NCBI GenBank assembly: GCA_945865935.1
Contig: CAMBFI010000006.1
Location: 1-64,000, forward strand
Direction: 5' to 3'
Source of the DNA: Bordetella parapertussis
GTDB lineage: Bacteria > Pseudomonadota > Gammaproteobacteria > Burkholderiales > Burkholderiaceae_B
Length of the DNA: 64,000 nucleotides
Part shown: one piece after another, positions 10,331-20,011 of the stretch
Numbering within the stretch: the first letter of the stretch is position 1
Layout: the number at the start of each line of letters is the position of its first letter
Notes under the pieces: model-generated
What the model saw: only the letters and a program-made list of their open reading frames with translations
Database searches by the model: none
Told to the model about the DNA's origin: nothing
Translations under genes and position numbers: made by a program

Positions 10331-12169
10331 ATGTCGACCGAGATCACCACTCCCCCGCTGCCCATCGTCTCTCGCCTGCTCAAGCCGATAGAGTTTGCAA
10401 GCGCATTGCTCTTGGTCGTCATTGTGGTGATGTTGCTGGTAGGGGTGGTTGCGCGCTATGTCTTTTCTATCCCAATCGTTTGGATCGATGAAGTCGTTTC
10501 GCTTTCTTTCTTATGGCTCGCGATGTTGGGAACCGCGATAGCGATGCACCGCAACGAGCACTTACGGCTCACCTTGTTTTTAGAAATGATGCCCGAGCGC
10601 ATCCGGGGTTTTGTGCATGCGCTCGCGTTGGTTGCGATTGCGGCCTTTCTGATCGCTCTGATCCACCCAGCGATCACCTACGCAGAAGACGAATGGTTTG
10701 TAAAAACCCCTGCCCTTAATCTTCCCAACACTTACCGGGTCTCTGCGCTTGCCTTTGGCATTTTGGCAATGTTGGGGGTGCTAGCTGTCTACGCAAGCCA
10801 CACGGTAAGCAGGGCAAACCTGCTGGGCGCGAGCGTGGTTGTGGCCGCTTTTGCCGCCGTTTGCTGGTTCGGATCAGACTTTTTGACGGGTCTTGGTCTC
10901 TACAACATTATGATTTTTTTGGTTGTGCTGGTCGCGCTATGCCTCGTTGCAGGTGTGCCGATCGCTTTTTGCTTTGGGTTAGGTGCCTTAAGCTATCTTG
11001 GCTTCACAACGACCGTGCCTCTGATGGTGATCATCGGACGAATGGATGAAGGGATGTCGAGCCTAATACTCGTGTCGGTACCAATCTTTGTCTTGCTCGG
11101 CTGTGTGCTGGATGCCACAGGGATGGGAAAGGCTATTGTTGATTTTCTCGCCTCGTTGCTCGGCCATATCAAGGCCGGCATGTCCTACGTGCTACTTGGA
11201 TCGCTCTTTATTGTTTCTGGGATTTCAGGCTCTAAAGTATCCGATATGGCGACGGTTGCCCCCGCACTGTTCCCTGAGATGAAACGTCGCGGTCATAAGC
11301 CGAAGGAGATGATTGCGCTACTGGCGACCGGTGCCGCCATGGCAGACACCGTACCTCCGAGCATCGTTTTAATTGTGCTGGGATCTGTAGCGGGCGTATC
11401 CATTGCGGGCTTATTTCAAAGCGGCGTTGTCATCGCAGCAGTATTGCTGGTGACATTAGCCTTGCTGGCACGATGGAAAGCCCGTCATGAGATTATGGAT
11501 AATGTACGTCGTGCGAGCTGGCCTGTGATCGGTCGGGCGCTGATGATCGCCGGACCCGCACTGGTGCTTCCGTTTTTGATTCGAAGCGCGGTCGGCGGAG
11601 GCGTCGCGACGGCGACGGAGGTCTCAACGATTGCTGTGCTATACGCCATGATCATCGGCCAAGTTCTTTATGGCGGTATCGGTTGGCGCAAGGTCTACTC
11701 CATGTTGGTTGAAACCGCAGCATTGAGCGGTGCCATTCTCTTAATCCTTGGCACCGCTTCCGCGATGGCCTGGGCCATCACACAGAGTGGCGCTGTGCAA
11801 AGTCTGTCCACATTCCTGACGACCTTACCAGGAGGCATTTTCGGCTTCATGGTCATCACGATTCTCGTCTTCCTTATTCTGGGCTGTCTACTCGAGGGAC
11901 TGCCAGCCATCTTGATTTTGGCACCCATCATGTTCCCCATTGCGAAGAAACTTGGTATCCATGACATCCACTACTCAATGGTCGTGGTCACAGCGATGAA
12001 CATCGGGCTGATGATGCCACCGATAGGTGTTGGCTTTTATGTGGCTTGTCGGATTGGAAACACCTCACCCGATGACGTGATGGGTGCGATATGGCCTTAC
12101 ATTGCCGCGCTCATCATCGGACTGATTGCCATTGCTGCAGTGCCTTGGTTCTCAACCGTGGCGCTCTAG
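10331..12169 (+). CDS. dctQM: TRAP transporter fused permease, DctQ-DctM
   Basis: The 612-residue membrane protein combines both TRAP membrane parts. Residues 1 to about 165 form the small DctQ domain with four hydrophobic segments and the motif WIDEVVSLSFLWLAMLG. From about 190 onward comes the large DctM domain, with many membrane spans, a GLGALSYLGFT segment, KRRGHKPKEM in a cytoplasmic loop and LMMPPIGVGFYVACRIG near the end. DctM uses the sodium or proton gradient to drive uptake of the ligand delivered by DctP. Fusion of Q and M is common in this family. The only receptor in the neighbourhood is the DctP just upstream. Confidence 0.93.
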   Translation: MSTEITTPPLPIVSRLLKPIEFASALLLVVIVVMLLVGVVARYVFSIPIVWIDEVVSLSFLWLAMLGTAIAMHRNEHLRLTLFLEMMPERIRGFVHALALVAIAAFLIALIHPAITYAEDEWFVKTPALNLPNTYRVSALAFGILAMLGVLAVYASHTVSRANLLGASVVVAAFAAVCWFGSDFLTGLGLYNIMIFLVVLVALCLVAGVPIAFCFGLGALSYLGFTTTVPLMVIIGRMDEGMSSLILVSVPIFVLLGCVLDATGMGKAIVDFLASLLGHIKAGMSYVLLGSLFIVSGISGSKVSDMATVAPALFPEMKRRGHKPKEMIALLATGAAMADTVPPSIVLIVLGSVAGVSIAGLFQSGVVIAAVLLVTLALLARWKARHEIMDNVRRASWPVIGRALMIAGPALVLPFLIRSAVGGGVATATEVSTIAVLYAMIIGQVLYGGIGWRKVYSMLVETAALSGAILLILGTASAMAWAITQSGAVQSLSTFLTTLPGGIFGFMVITILVFLILGCLLEGLPAILILAPIMFPIAKKLGIHDIHYSMVVVTAMNIGLMMPPIGVGFYVACRIGNTSPDDVMGAIWPYIAALIIGLIAIAAVPWFSTVAL

Positions 12170-12211
12170 ATCAGTCGATCTACAGACACCACGGCTCTTG
12201 TAGGCAAGCGG

Positions 12212-13999
12212 CTAACGCTTGCGTACAGGGGGTAAATCAGTGCAATGCCCGTGAGCGGCCTCTGCAGCAAGTCCGACCGACTCACCAAGGGTTGGATGAG
12301 GATGGATCGTCTTGCCGATGTCTACTGCGTCTGCACCCATCTCAATGGCCAGTGCCACTTCACTAATGAGATCGCCCGCATGTGTCCCCACAATACCGCC
12401 ACCCAAAATCTTGTGTGATGTTGCATCAAACAATAGTTTGGTGAATCCCTCATCCCGACCATTCGCAATCGCGCGACCGGAAGCCGCCCAAGGGAACAAA
12501 CCTTTCGTGATCGCAACACCTTGTTGCGCGGCCTGTTCTTCGGTCAAACCAACCCACGCCACTTCAGGATCCGTATAGGCGACAGAGGGAATCACACGCG
12601 CATCAAAGAAGCTCTTTTGGCCAGCAGCCACTTCGGCGGCAACATGCCCTTCGTGCACAGCCTTATGGGCGAGCATGGGTTGCCCGACAATGTCTCCGAT
12701 GGCGAAGATGTGCGGAACGTTTGTGCGCATCTGACGATCGACCTCAATAAAGCCGCGGTCTGTGGTGACCACACCGGCCTTATCCGCTGCGAGTTTTTTT
12801 CCGTTGGGTGTACGTCCAACCGCTTGGAGCACGAGATCGTAACGTTGCGGCTCCACAGGGGCATTCGCGCCTTCGAACTTAACGTAAATACCATCTTTCT
12901 TGGCCTCAGCTGAGACCGTACGCGTCCCTAACATGATGTGGTCAAATCTTGGGGCATTAAACTTTTGCCATACTTTGACTAAGTCACGATCAGCGCCCAG
13001 CATCAAGCCATCTTGCATCTCCACCACATCAAGACGCGCGCCGAGTGCAGAGTAAACCGTCCCCATCTCTAAGCCGATGATGCCACCACCAATAATCAGC
13101 ATGCGCTTAGGAATGCTGCGCAACAGGAGGGCACCCGTCGAGTCGACGATGCGGTCATCTGCAGGCAAAAATGGCAGCTTCACAGACTGGCTGCCCGCAG
13201 CAATGATGGCTTGCGAAAATTTGACGACGCTTACACCAGCGTCCGAGGTAATCGTCAAGTGATTGGGGCTCAGGAAAGTACCGCTGCCCTGCAAGACCGT
13301 CACTTTGCGTGCACGTGCCATTCCAGCTAAGCCGCCGGTCAGCTTACCAATCACGCCATCCTTAAAGGCGCGAAGCTTATCCAAATCGATCGTTGGTGCA
13401 CCAAAACTAATTCCATGCGCAGCCAACGATTGCGCTTCCTCAAGAACTGCCGCGGTGTGTAACAACGCTTTAGACGGAATACATCCGACATTCAAACACA
13501 CGCCGCCGAGCGTTGAATAGCGCTCGACCAGAATCACTTTAAGGCCGAGGTCCGCAGCACGGAAGGCCGCCGAATAACCACCAGGCCCCGCACCCAACAC
13601 AACCAAATCACAATCATGGTCGACCGAGCCTGAGAACGTGCTGGCCGAGCTCGGGGTTGCAGTAGGTGTCGCCGTAGGTGACGAAGCTGGTGCAACCGCT
13701 GCTGCGACAGGCACAGGCGCTGGTGCAGGCGTTGGTGCAGCTGCTTGGGTTGTGTTTGCGCCAGCAGCAACCTGAGCGATGACGCTCCCTTGCTTGACCT
13801 TGTCTCCCACCTTGACTGAGAGATTTGTGATGACACCGGCATGAGAGGACGGGATCTCCATTGAGGCCTTATCTGACTCAACAGTAAGCAACCCTTGATC
13901 CATGCGAACCGTATCACCCACTTTAACCAGCAGCTCGATAACTTCGACGGTATCAAAATCACCGATATCCGGCACCGCGATATTGATTGAATCGCTCAT
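12212..13999 (-). CDS. lpdA: Dihydrolipoamide dehydrogenase (E3) with N-terminal lipoyl domain
   Basis: E3 reoxidises the dihydrolipoyl groups of the pyruvate dehydrogenase complex and passes electrons to NAD. The 595-residue chain starts with a lipoyl domain ([11 protein letters not shown], lipoylated Lys44), then an Ala/Pro/Thr-rich flexible linker at about 80-120, then the flavoprotein from residue 128: FAD motif GAGPGG, redox disulfide Cys168 and Cys173 in [17 protein letters not shown]-binding [10 protein letters not shown], and the C-terminal HPHPTLGE with the catalytic His. A lipoyl domain on E3 is typical for the PDH operon of many beta- and gammaproteobacterial relatives. It is the last gene of aceE-aceF-lpdA, nine bases after aceF. 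Confidence 0.96.
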   Translation of the reverse strand: MSDSINIAVPDIGDFDTVEVIELLVKVGDTVRMDQGLLTVESDKASMEIPSSHAGVITNLSVKVGDKVKQGSVIAQVAAGANTTQAAAPTPAPAPVPVAAAVAPASSPTATPTATPSSASTFSGSVDHDCDLVVLGAGPGGYSAAFRAADLGLKVILVERYSTLGGVCLNVGCIPSKALLHTAAVLEEAQSLAAHGISFGAPTIDLDKLRAFKDGVIGKLTGGLAGMARARKVTVLQGSGTFLSPNHLTITSDAGVSVVKFSQAIIAAGSQSVKLPFLPADDRIVDSTGALLLRSIPKRMLIIGGGIIGLEMGTVYSALGARLDVVEMQDGLMLGADRDLVKVWQKFNAPRFDHIMLGTRTVSAEAKKDGIYVKFEGANAPVEPQRYDLVLQAVGRTPNGKKLAADKAGVVTTDRGFIEVDRQMRTNVPHIFAIGDIVGQPMLAHKAVHEGHVAAEVAAGQKSFFDARVIPSVAYTDPEVAWVGLTEEQAAQQGVAITKGLFPWAASGRAIANGRDEGFTKLLFDATSHKILGGGIVGTHAGDLISEVALAIEMGADAVDIGKTIHPHPTLGESVGLAAEAAHGHCTDLPPVRKR

Positions 14000-14008
14000 C
14001 GTGGTTCC

Positions 14009-15349
14009 TTAAAGTGCGATACGACGGAAATCCGCCAACAGACTGCACAGGTAGGCGTTAAAGCGTGCAGCAGCCGCGCCATCGATCACGCGATGGTCAT
14101 ACGACAAAGACAATGGCAACGTTAATTGAGGTCCAAACTGCTTACCATCCCATACGGGCTTCATGAAAGACCGTGAGACGCCCAGAATCGCGAGCTCTGG
14201 CGCATTGATGATTGGCGTGAAGTGTGTGCCACCGATCCCACCGAGCGACGAAATCGAGAAACATCCGCCTTGCATTTCAGCGGGGGAGAGTTTGCCGTCC
14301 CGCGCTTTCTTCGCGAGGTCACTACTTTCTTGCGCGAGTTCAAGGATCCCCTTCTTATCGGCGTCACGAATCACGGGCACCACTAAACCGTTGGGTGTGT
14401 CCGCTGCGAAGCCGATATGAAAGTACTGCTTGAGTATGAGTTGGTCACCATCGATCGAGGCATTAAATTCTGGAAACTTCTTGAGTCCTGCCACGACAGC
14501 TTTGATCAGAAACGCTAGCATCGTGACTTTAACGCCAGACTTTTCGTTCTCTTTGTTGAGCGTGATGCGCAACGTTTCAAGATCTGTGATGTTTGCTTCG
14601 TCATTATTCGTGACATGAGGAATCATGACCCAGTTGCGATGCAAGTTTGCGCCAGAGATCTTTTTAATTCGCGATAATGGTTTAGGTGTGACTGCACCAA
14701 ACTTTGTGAAATCAACCTTCGGCCAGGGCAGCAAATCTAAGCCACCGCCAAGCGTCATATTTGAACCCGTCGCCGTACCCTTGCCCGCTAAGGCCGCTTT
14801 GACGAACCCTTGTACGTCTTCTTGAGTGATCCGGCTCTTTGGTCCACTGCCGGTCACGGCAGTCAAATCCACACCAAGCTCACGCGCAAACTTTCGCACG
14901 GAGGGCGACGCATGAGGCAACCCTGCCGTCGAGACCGGCACCTCAAGCTTTTCAGCCGCTACGGCTGGTGTCGAGGGCACAGACACCACTGCCGCTGCGG
15001 CGGGAGTTGGCGCTTGAACGGATGTCGCTGTTGCGGGCGCTGCGCTCGCCACGACCGAGGGCGCAGGCGCAGCAGCGACTATCGCGGGCGCAGCGACCGC
15101 GCTGGCCGCAGCCACCTCAACGTGCACGACCACGCTGCCCTGCTTAACTTTATCACCCACTTTCACGTCGATCGACTTGACGACACCACCGTGAGAAGAC
15201 GGAATCTCCATCGAGGCTTTATCAGACTCGACGGTAATCAAGCTTTGCTCAGCTTTAACGACGTCACCCACTTTAACGAGAACCTCAATGACTTCGACCG
15301 TGTCAAAGTCTCCGATATCGGGCACCTGGATGGCTGTTGTGTTGCTCAT
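14009..15349 (-). CDS. aceF: Dihydrolipoyllysine acetyltransferase, PDH E2
   Basis: E2 forms the core of the pyruvate dehydrogenase complex and transfers the acetyl group to CoA. From the ATG at 15349 the protein has 446 residues: one lipoyl domain (Lys44 in [11 protein letters not shown]), a long Ala/Pro/Val linker, the peripheral-subunit-binding domain at about 150-185 (SPSVRKFARELGVD) and the catalytic domain ending with the DHRVIDG active-site motif. A TTG at 15367 would add six residues but overlaps the aceE stop, so I prefer the ATG. The single lipoyl domain and the copy on LpdA are very similar, as in other members of this operon type. Confidence 0.95.
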   Translation of the reverse strand: MSNTTAIQVPDIGDFDTVEVIEVLVKVGDVVKAEQSLITVESDKASMEIPSSHGGVVKSIDVKVGDKVKQGSVVVHVEVAAASAVAAPAIVAAAPAPSVVASAAPATATSVQAPTPAAAAVVSVPSTPAVAAEKLEVPVSTAGLPHASPSVRKFARELGVDLTAVTGSGPKSRITQEDVQGFVKAALAGKGTATGSNMTLGGGLDLLPWPKVDFTKFGAVTPKPLSRIKKISGANLHRNWVMIPHVTNNDEANITDLETLRITLNKENEKSGVKVTMLAFLIKAVVAGLKKFPEFNASIDGDQLILKQYFHIGFAADTPNGLVVPVIRDADKKGILELAQESSDLAKKARDGKLSPAEMQGGCFSISSLGGIGGTHFTPIINAPELAILGVSRSFMKPVWDGKQFGPQLTLPLSLSYDHRVIDGAAAARFNAYLCSLLADFRRIAL

Positions 15350-15363
15350 ATTGAGTCTCTCTA

Positions 15364-18063
15364 TCAAGCGTATTGTGGGTTGGCTTTGTTTGGATCGATG
15401 CCATACTTCTTAATCGCTGCGGCCACCTGCGCGACCGGTACTTTTCCTTCGTCAGCAAGAGCACGCAACGTCGCCAACACAACAAAATGGCGATTCACCT
15501 CAAAGTGCTCACGCAGGCGATACCGGAAGTCAGATCTTCCAAACCCGTCTGTTCCAAGTACGCGGTAGTGACGCCCATTCGGGACAAAAGGTCGAATCTG
15601 GTCCGCAAACATCTTCATGTAGTCAGTCGAAGCAATAATCGGACCGTCTGTCTTATCTAAAACGCTGGTCACGTAGGGGACCTGCGACTTGCCGGTTGGA
15701 TGCAGCATGTTATAGCGCTCGCAATCCAAGCCTTCTCTACGCAACTCCGTGAAACTCGTCACGCTCCAGATATCAGACGACACATTCCAATCTTGCTCCA
15801 GAAGATCCGCTGCTGCCATCACTTCTCGCAAGATCGTGCCCGAGCCCAGCAGTTGAGCGCGCACCTTGCTCTTGCCGCCCTTCTTCAACCGGTACATTCC
15901 GCGAATAATGCCGTCCTCATCGCCTTTTGTCAGTCCGGGCTGAGGATAGTTTTCATTCATCACCGTCAGGTAATAAAAAACGTTTTCCTGATCTTCTACC
16001 ATCCGCTTCAGACCATGCTGAATAATCACGGCCAACTCATGCGCGAAGGTTGGGTCGTATGACACACAATTCGGAATTGTGGACGAGAAAATATGGCTAT
16101 GACCGTCTTCGTGCTGCAAGCCCTCACCATTTAACGTTGTTCGTCCTGCAGTGCCTCCCAACAGAAACCCGCGGGCCTGCATGTCGCCCGCAGCCCAAGC
16201 CAAGTCGCCGACACGTTGAAACCCAAACATCGAGTAGTAAATGTAGAACGGCACCATGATGCGGTTATTGGTCGAGTACGAAGTGGCTGCTGCGATCCAA
16301 GAACTAAAGGCACCCGCCTCATTGATTCCCTCTTGTAACAGTTGGCCGTCAGCCGCTTCGCGGTAATACATCACCTGATCCTTATCGACAGGAATATATT
16401 TTTGACCTTCCGGCGCATAAATACCGATCTGACGGAACAAGCCTTCCATACCAAAGGTACGAGACTCATCGGCGAGAATCGGCACGACGCGCGGACCAAT
16501 GTCCTTATCACGCAGAACCTGATTCAAAATACGCACAAACGCCTGCGTCGTAGAAATTTCCCTGCCTTCAGCCGTTTGCTCTAAAACGGGTTTAAAGACC
16601 TCCAGCAGAGGCGCCTTAAGTTTTTCGTCGGCTTTCATACGGCGTTTGGGCAGGTAGCCACCCAGCGCCTTACGTCGCTCATGCAAGTACAACATTTCAG
16701 GCGAATCTTCTGCCGGCTTGTAGTACGGGACTTCTTCAAGCTTCGCGTCCGGAATCGGAATGTTGTAGCGATTACGAAACTCCCGAATAGTCTCGGTATC
16801 AAGCTTCTTCTGTTGATGCGATGGATTCTTCGCCTGCACCAAATGCCCAACGCCATAGCCTTTGATCGTCTTGGCGAGAATGACAGTCGGTTGACCGGTG
16901 TGTTTCGTCGCCGCAGAAAATGCTGCATACACTTTGTGAGGATCGTGGCCGCCACGATTTAAGCGCCAAACATCGTCGTCACTCATGCGGGAAACCATTT
17001 CCAGTAGCTTTGGATGTTTTCCAAAAAAATGTTCACGTACGAATTTTCCGTCGTTGGCTTTATAGGCCTGATACTCGCCGTCTACGGTGTCATCCATAAT
17101 TTTTCGCAGGATGCCTTCCTTGTCACTCGCGAGCAACGGATCCCAATACCCACCCCAGATCATCTTGATAACATTCCAGCCGCTACCGCGGAAGTCGCCC
17201 TCAAGCTCTTGAATAATCTTACCGTTGCCCCGCACAGGGCCATCTAGTCTCTGCAGGTTGCAGTTGATGACAAAGATCAAGTTATCGAGTTTTTCACGCG
17301 AGGCCAAACTGATCGCGCCGAGTGATTCTGGCTCATCCATTTCACCATCACCGCAGAACACCCACACCTTGCGCTGGCTCGTATCGGCGATGCCGCGAGC
17401 ATGTAAATACTTTAAAAACCTGGCTTGATAAATTGCCATCAACGGACCAAGGCCCATGGACACGGTTGGAAACTGCCAGAACTCTGGCATCAACTTTGGA
17501 TGCGGATACGAGGACAAGCCCTTGCCACCTACCTCCTGCCGGAAATTATTCAGCTGCTCCTCAGTTAGACGTCCTTCAAGATAGGCTCGCCCATAAACGC
17601 CTGGAGAGGAGTGCCCTTGAAAGTACACAAGGTCGCCGCCGCGCTCAGGCGTGTCAGCATGCCAAAAGTGGTTTTGTCCGCAGCCGATCATCGTCGCGAG
17701 CGAAGCAAACGAAGCGATATGTCCGCCCAAGTCTCCGCCATCGGGCGGATTATGTTTGTTGGCTCGCACAACCATGGCCATCGCATTCCAGCGGATGTAG
17801 TGACGTATGCGCGACTCGAGTTCTAGGTTGCCTGGGTGTGGAGGCTCCAAGCCTGCAGGAATCGTATTGAGATAAGCCGTATTGGGCGAAAAGGGAATGT
17901 GTGCACCCGAGCGGCGTGCCAGATCAGTGAGTCGCTCTAGTAGATAGTGGGCACGGTCTGGTCCCTCCCGATCAAGAACCGCTTCTAGAGCATCGAGCCA
18001 CTCTTGGGTCTCAAGCGAATCAACATCGTTCGCGGCTTGGATTTGGGCAGCTTGTGGTGCCAT
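15364..18063 (-). CDS. aceE: Pyruvate dehydrogenase E1 component (homodimeric type)
   Basis: AceE decarboxylates pyruvate with thiamine diphosphate and acetylates the lipoyl arm of E2. The 899-residue length and opening region (EWLDALEAVLDREGPDRA) fit the homodimeric E1 of Proteobacteria. The thiamine-diphosphate motif GDGEMDEPES with a following NCNLQRLDGPV is present at about 245-280, and the transketolase-like central and C-terminal domains follow. A good ribosome-binding site, AGGAG, lies seven bases before the ATG. It is the first gene of the aceE-aceF-lpdA operon, with a likely promoter about 120 bases upstream and an inverted repeat that may be an operator. Confidence 0.97.
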   Translation of the reverse strand: MAPQAAQIQAANDVDSLETQEWLDALEAVLDREGPDRAHYLLERLTDLARRSGAHIPFSPNTAYLNTIPAGLEPPHPGNLELESRIRHYIRWNAMAMVVRANKHNPPDGGDLGGHIASFASLATMIGCGQNHFWHADTPERGGDLVYFQGHSSPGVYGRAYLEGRLTEEQLNNFRQEVGGKGLSSYPHPKLMPEFWQFPTVSMGLGPLMAIYQARFLKYLHARGIADTSQRKVWVFCGDGEMDEPESLGAISLASREKLDNLIFVINCNLQRLDGPVRGNGKIIQELEGDFRGSGWNVIKMIWGGYWDPLLASDKEGILRKIMDDTVDGEYQAYKANDGKFVREHFFGKHPKLLEMVSRMSDDDVWRLNRGGHDPHKVYAAFSAATKHTGQPTVILAKTIKGYGVGHLVQAKNPSHQQKKLDTETIREFRNRYNIPIPDAKLEEVPYYKPAEDSPEMLYLHERRKALGGYLPKRRMKADEKLKAPLLEVFKPVLEQTAEGREISTTQAFVRILNQVLRDKDIGPRVVPILADESRTFGMEGLFRQIGIYAPEGQKYIPVDKDQVMYYREAADGQLLQEGINEAGAFSSWIAAATSYSTNNRIMVPFYIYYSMFGFQRVGDLAWAAGDMQARGFLLGGTAGRTTLNGEGLQHEDGHSHIFSSTIPNCVSYDPTFAHELAVIIQHGLKRMVEDQENVFYYLTVMNENYPQPGLTKGDEDGIIRGMYRLKKGGKSKVRAQLLGSGTILREVMAAADLLEQDWNVSSDIWSVTSFTELRREGLDCERYNMLHPTGKSQVPYVTSVLDKTDGPIIASTDYMKMFADQIRPFVPNGRHYRVLGTDGFGRSDFRYRLREHFEVNRHFVVLATLRALADEGKVPVAQVAAAIKKYGIDPNKANPQYA

Positions 18064-18080
18064 AGCGATCTCCTGATCAG

Positions 18081-18104
18081 GTAGGCTTGCTTTGTTAAGC
18101 CTAC
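18081..18104 (-). other. Inverted repeat in the aceE leader
   Basis: GTAGGCTT and AAGCCTAC form a perfect 8-bp inverted repeat with an 8-base loop in the presumed 5' untranslated region of aceE, about 18 bases before the start codon. It directly adjoins the small palindrome CTGATCAG (18073-18080), which overlaps the ribosome-binding site. It could be a leader hairpin or a protein-binding site. Confidence 0.4.
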
Positions 18105-18157
18105 TTTGTTTTGAGTATTTTTGGCATTCTAGGTAGAAGTTTGCGCTTGAGCAACAA

Positions 18158-18198
18158 AAATTTCATTAAGCGGTATGTATTTTCGTATTATGAAATTT
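18158..18198. repeat. Inverted repeat over the aceE promoter, possible operator
   Basis: AAATTTCAT (18158-18166) and ATGAAATTT (18190-18198) are perfect inverted copies whose centres are 32 bases apart, about three helical turns. One half overlaps the candidate -10 box and the other lies just downstream of the predicted start of transcription. The geometry suits binding by a dimeric or paired regulator, but none is identified. Confidence 0.45.
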
Positions 18199-18215
18199 AA
18201 GGAATATTTTGTCGC
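18187..18215 (-). promoter_or_regulatory. Candidate sigma-70 promoter of aceE
   Basis: On the minus strand, GCGACA (18215 to 18210) and CATAAT (18192 to 18187) are separated by exactly 17 bases. They match the -35 and -10 consensus at four and five of six positions. Transcription would start near 18180, giving a leader of about 117 bases for aceE. The -10 box overlaps one half of an inverted repeat. Confidence 0.55.
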
Positions 18216-18256
18216 TCTACTGCGACTAAAATAGAACCCTAATATGGATAACCCGC

Positions 18257-20011
18257 ATGTCCAATCCTCCTAAGTCGGTAGTCTCCATTCCCTTCCAGGA
18301 TCAAGCGCGTATGAACCGTAGGCGCTGGTACTGGCTTACGCCCATGCTGATCTTGGTGTTGTACGCCTGCGTCATGAGTGCCTTCTTTTGGTTGCAACGT
18401 TTACATGACGGTAGCGTCATGTTTATCAGCATTGACCAAGAAATGCGTCAGCAACGTCTGATTTGGGTGGTCATTGGATTATCGGTCGTGATCGTTATCG
18501 CCTTGCTGATGCTCTGGCGCTACACGCACTACCGCTCCAAAGCCGAGGCGGCACTCATCACGGAGACCGGCTTTCGCAGAGCTATGGAAAACTCCATGTC
18601 GACCGGCATGCGCGTGCTGGATCTCGAGGGGCGTATCGCTTATGTCAACCCAGCCTTCTGCAGAATGATCGGTTGGAACGAGGCAGATCTTATTGGGCGA
18701 CTCCCTCCCTTCCCCTACTGGGTTCCAGGACAACACGACAGTCAACAGCAAGTGCTCGACAGCGTGCTTTCAGGAAAGGCAGCCAGCACGGGCGTCGAGA
18801 TCGAAGCACAACGTCGCGACGGCTCACGATTTAGTGCACGCATGTATGTATCACCTTTACTAGATCCACGCGGGACACAGATCGGTTGGATGACATCAAT
18901 GACCGACATCACCGAACCTAAACGCATCCGCGAAGCACTGACGGCGGCACATGAGCGCTTCATGACGGTGCTTGAAGGTCTCGATGACGCGATTTCGGTC
19001 ACTGCAGACACTAATGACGGTGTCGAGCTGCTCTTTGCCAACCGAACCTATCGACGCTTGTTCGGCTCGCAAACACAAGGTCACGAAGAAATGCTGGCTG
19101 GGCGACGAGGTCGCTACACCGACGAGTCAGTCGAGGTGTTTTCGGATTCGGTACAGAAATGGTTTGAGGTGCAGCACCGCATGTTGGCCTGGACGGATGG
19201 CAGGCGTGTGCGTCTTCAAGTCGCGCGAGACATCACGGAGCGCCGCAAGCACGAAGAAGCCTCGCGGGTTCAACAAGAAAAAATTCAAATCACTAGCCGC
19301 CTGACAACCATGGGAGAGATGGCTTCCTCGTTGGCACATGAGTTGAATCAGCCACTCACTGCGATTGCCAACTACAGCATGGGTGCCGTAGCGATGGTCA
19401 AAGCTGGCCATACAGATATGGGGACCTTGCTTCCCGCCTTAGAAAAAGCAGCTGCACAAGCACAGCGTGCGGGCAAAATCATTAGTCGCATCCGTGATTT
19501 CGTCAAAAGAAGTGAGCCTCGACGACAGAACGTACCGATTCAAACGATCGTGGATAACGCGGTAAGCTTGGCCGAGATACACGCTAGAAAACGACAGCTT
19601 GAGATTGTGCGCAACATACCGGAAAGTCTGCCTGACGTGTACGCTGATCCTATTTTGATTGAGCAAGTGCTTCTTAATTTGCTTAAAAATGGTCTGGAGT
19701 CCATGGACCAGTCCACGCTCAACACGCTCGAGCTCGATGTCACCTTAGATGACAATCAGATTGAAGTCGCTGTGAAGGACCGAGGCCACGGGCTCACCGA
19801 ACCGGAGCGTCTCTTCGAGCCGTTTTTTAGTACAAAGTCTGAAGGTCTCGGCATGGGATTGAATATTTGCCGCACGATCATAGAATCACATCACGGACGC
19901 CTCTGGGCGAGCAGTAATCCGGATGGTGGAACGATTTTTCGCTTTACACTACCGTGCGCCTCTAACCTAGAGGCAACGCACAGCAATCAGTCCGAGGAGT
20001 TACCCGCATGA
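18257..20011 (+). CDS. PAS-domain sensor histidine kinase (FixL/DctS-like)
   Basis: The 584-residue membrane kinase has two transmembrane segments (about 24-46 and 68-88) with only about 20 residues between them, so it lacks a large periplasmic sensor. Two PAS domains follow (about 105-220 and 232-330), then the dimerisation and phosphoacceptor helix MASSLAHELNQPLTAI with His361, N box around NLLKNG (474-479), DRGHG at 508-512 and GLGMGL at 530-535. This is the layout of FixL/DctS-type kinases, in which PAS domains sense redox, oxygen or a metabolite inside the cell. It overlaps the response regulator gene by four bases and is divergent from the pyruvate dehydrogenase operon. The signal is not known. 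Confidence 0.9.
   Translation: MSNPPKSVVSIPFQDQARMNRRRWYWLTPMLILVLYACVMSAFFWLQRLHDGSVMFISIDQEMRQQRLIWVVIGLSVVIVIALLMLWRYTHYRSKAEAALITETGFRRAMENSMSTGMRVLDLEGRIAYVNPAFCRMIGWNEADLIGRLPPFPYWVPGQHDSQQQVLDSVLSGKAASTGVEIEAQRRDGSRFSARMYVSPLLDPRGTQIGWMTSMTDITEPKRIREALTAAHERFMTVLEGLDDAISVTADTNDGVELLFANRTYRRLFGSQTQGHEEMLAGRRGRYTDESVEVFSDSVQKWFEVQHRMLAWTDGRRVRLQVARDITERRKHEEASRVQQEKIQITSRLTTMGEMASSLAHELNQPLTAIANYSMGAVAMVKAGHTDMGTLLPALEKAAAQAQRAGKIISRIRDFVKRSEPRRQNVPIQTIVDNAVSLAEIHARKRQLEIVRNIPESLPDVYADPILIEQVLLNLLKNGLESMDQSTLNTLELDVTLDDNQIEVAVKDRGHGLTEPERLFEPFFSTKSEGLGMGLNICRTIIESHHGRLWASSNPDGGTIFRFTLPCASNLEATHSNQSEELPA

Noticed and set aside
12204-12222. GCAAGCG/CGCTTGC hairpin at the lpdA stop as a terminator
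   Set aside because: A 7-bp stem is present but no T tract follows on either strand.
14810-15568. Open frame of 252 codons on the plus strand
   Set aside because: It is antisense to the lipoyl and Ala/Pro-rich linker region of aceF and the end of aceE; the His/Arg-rich translation is what a reversed low-complexity coding sequence produces.
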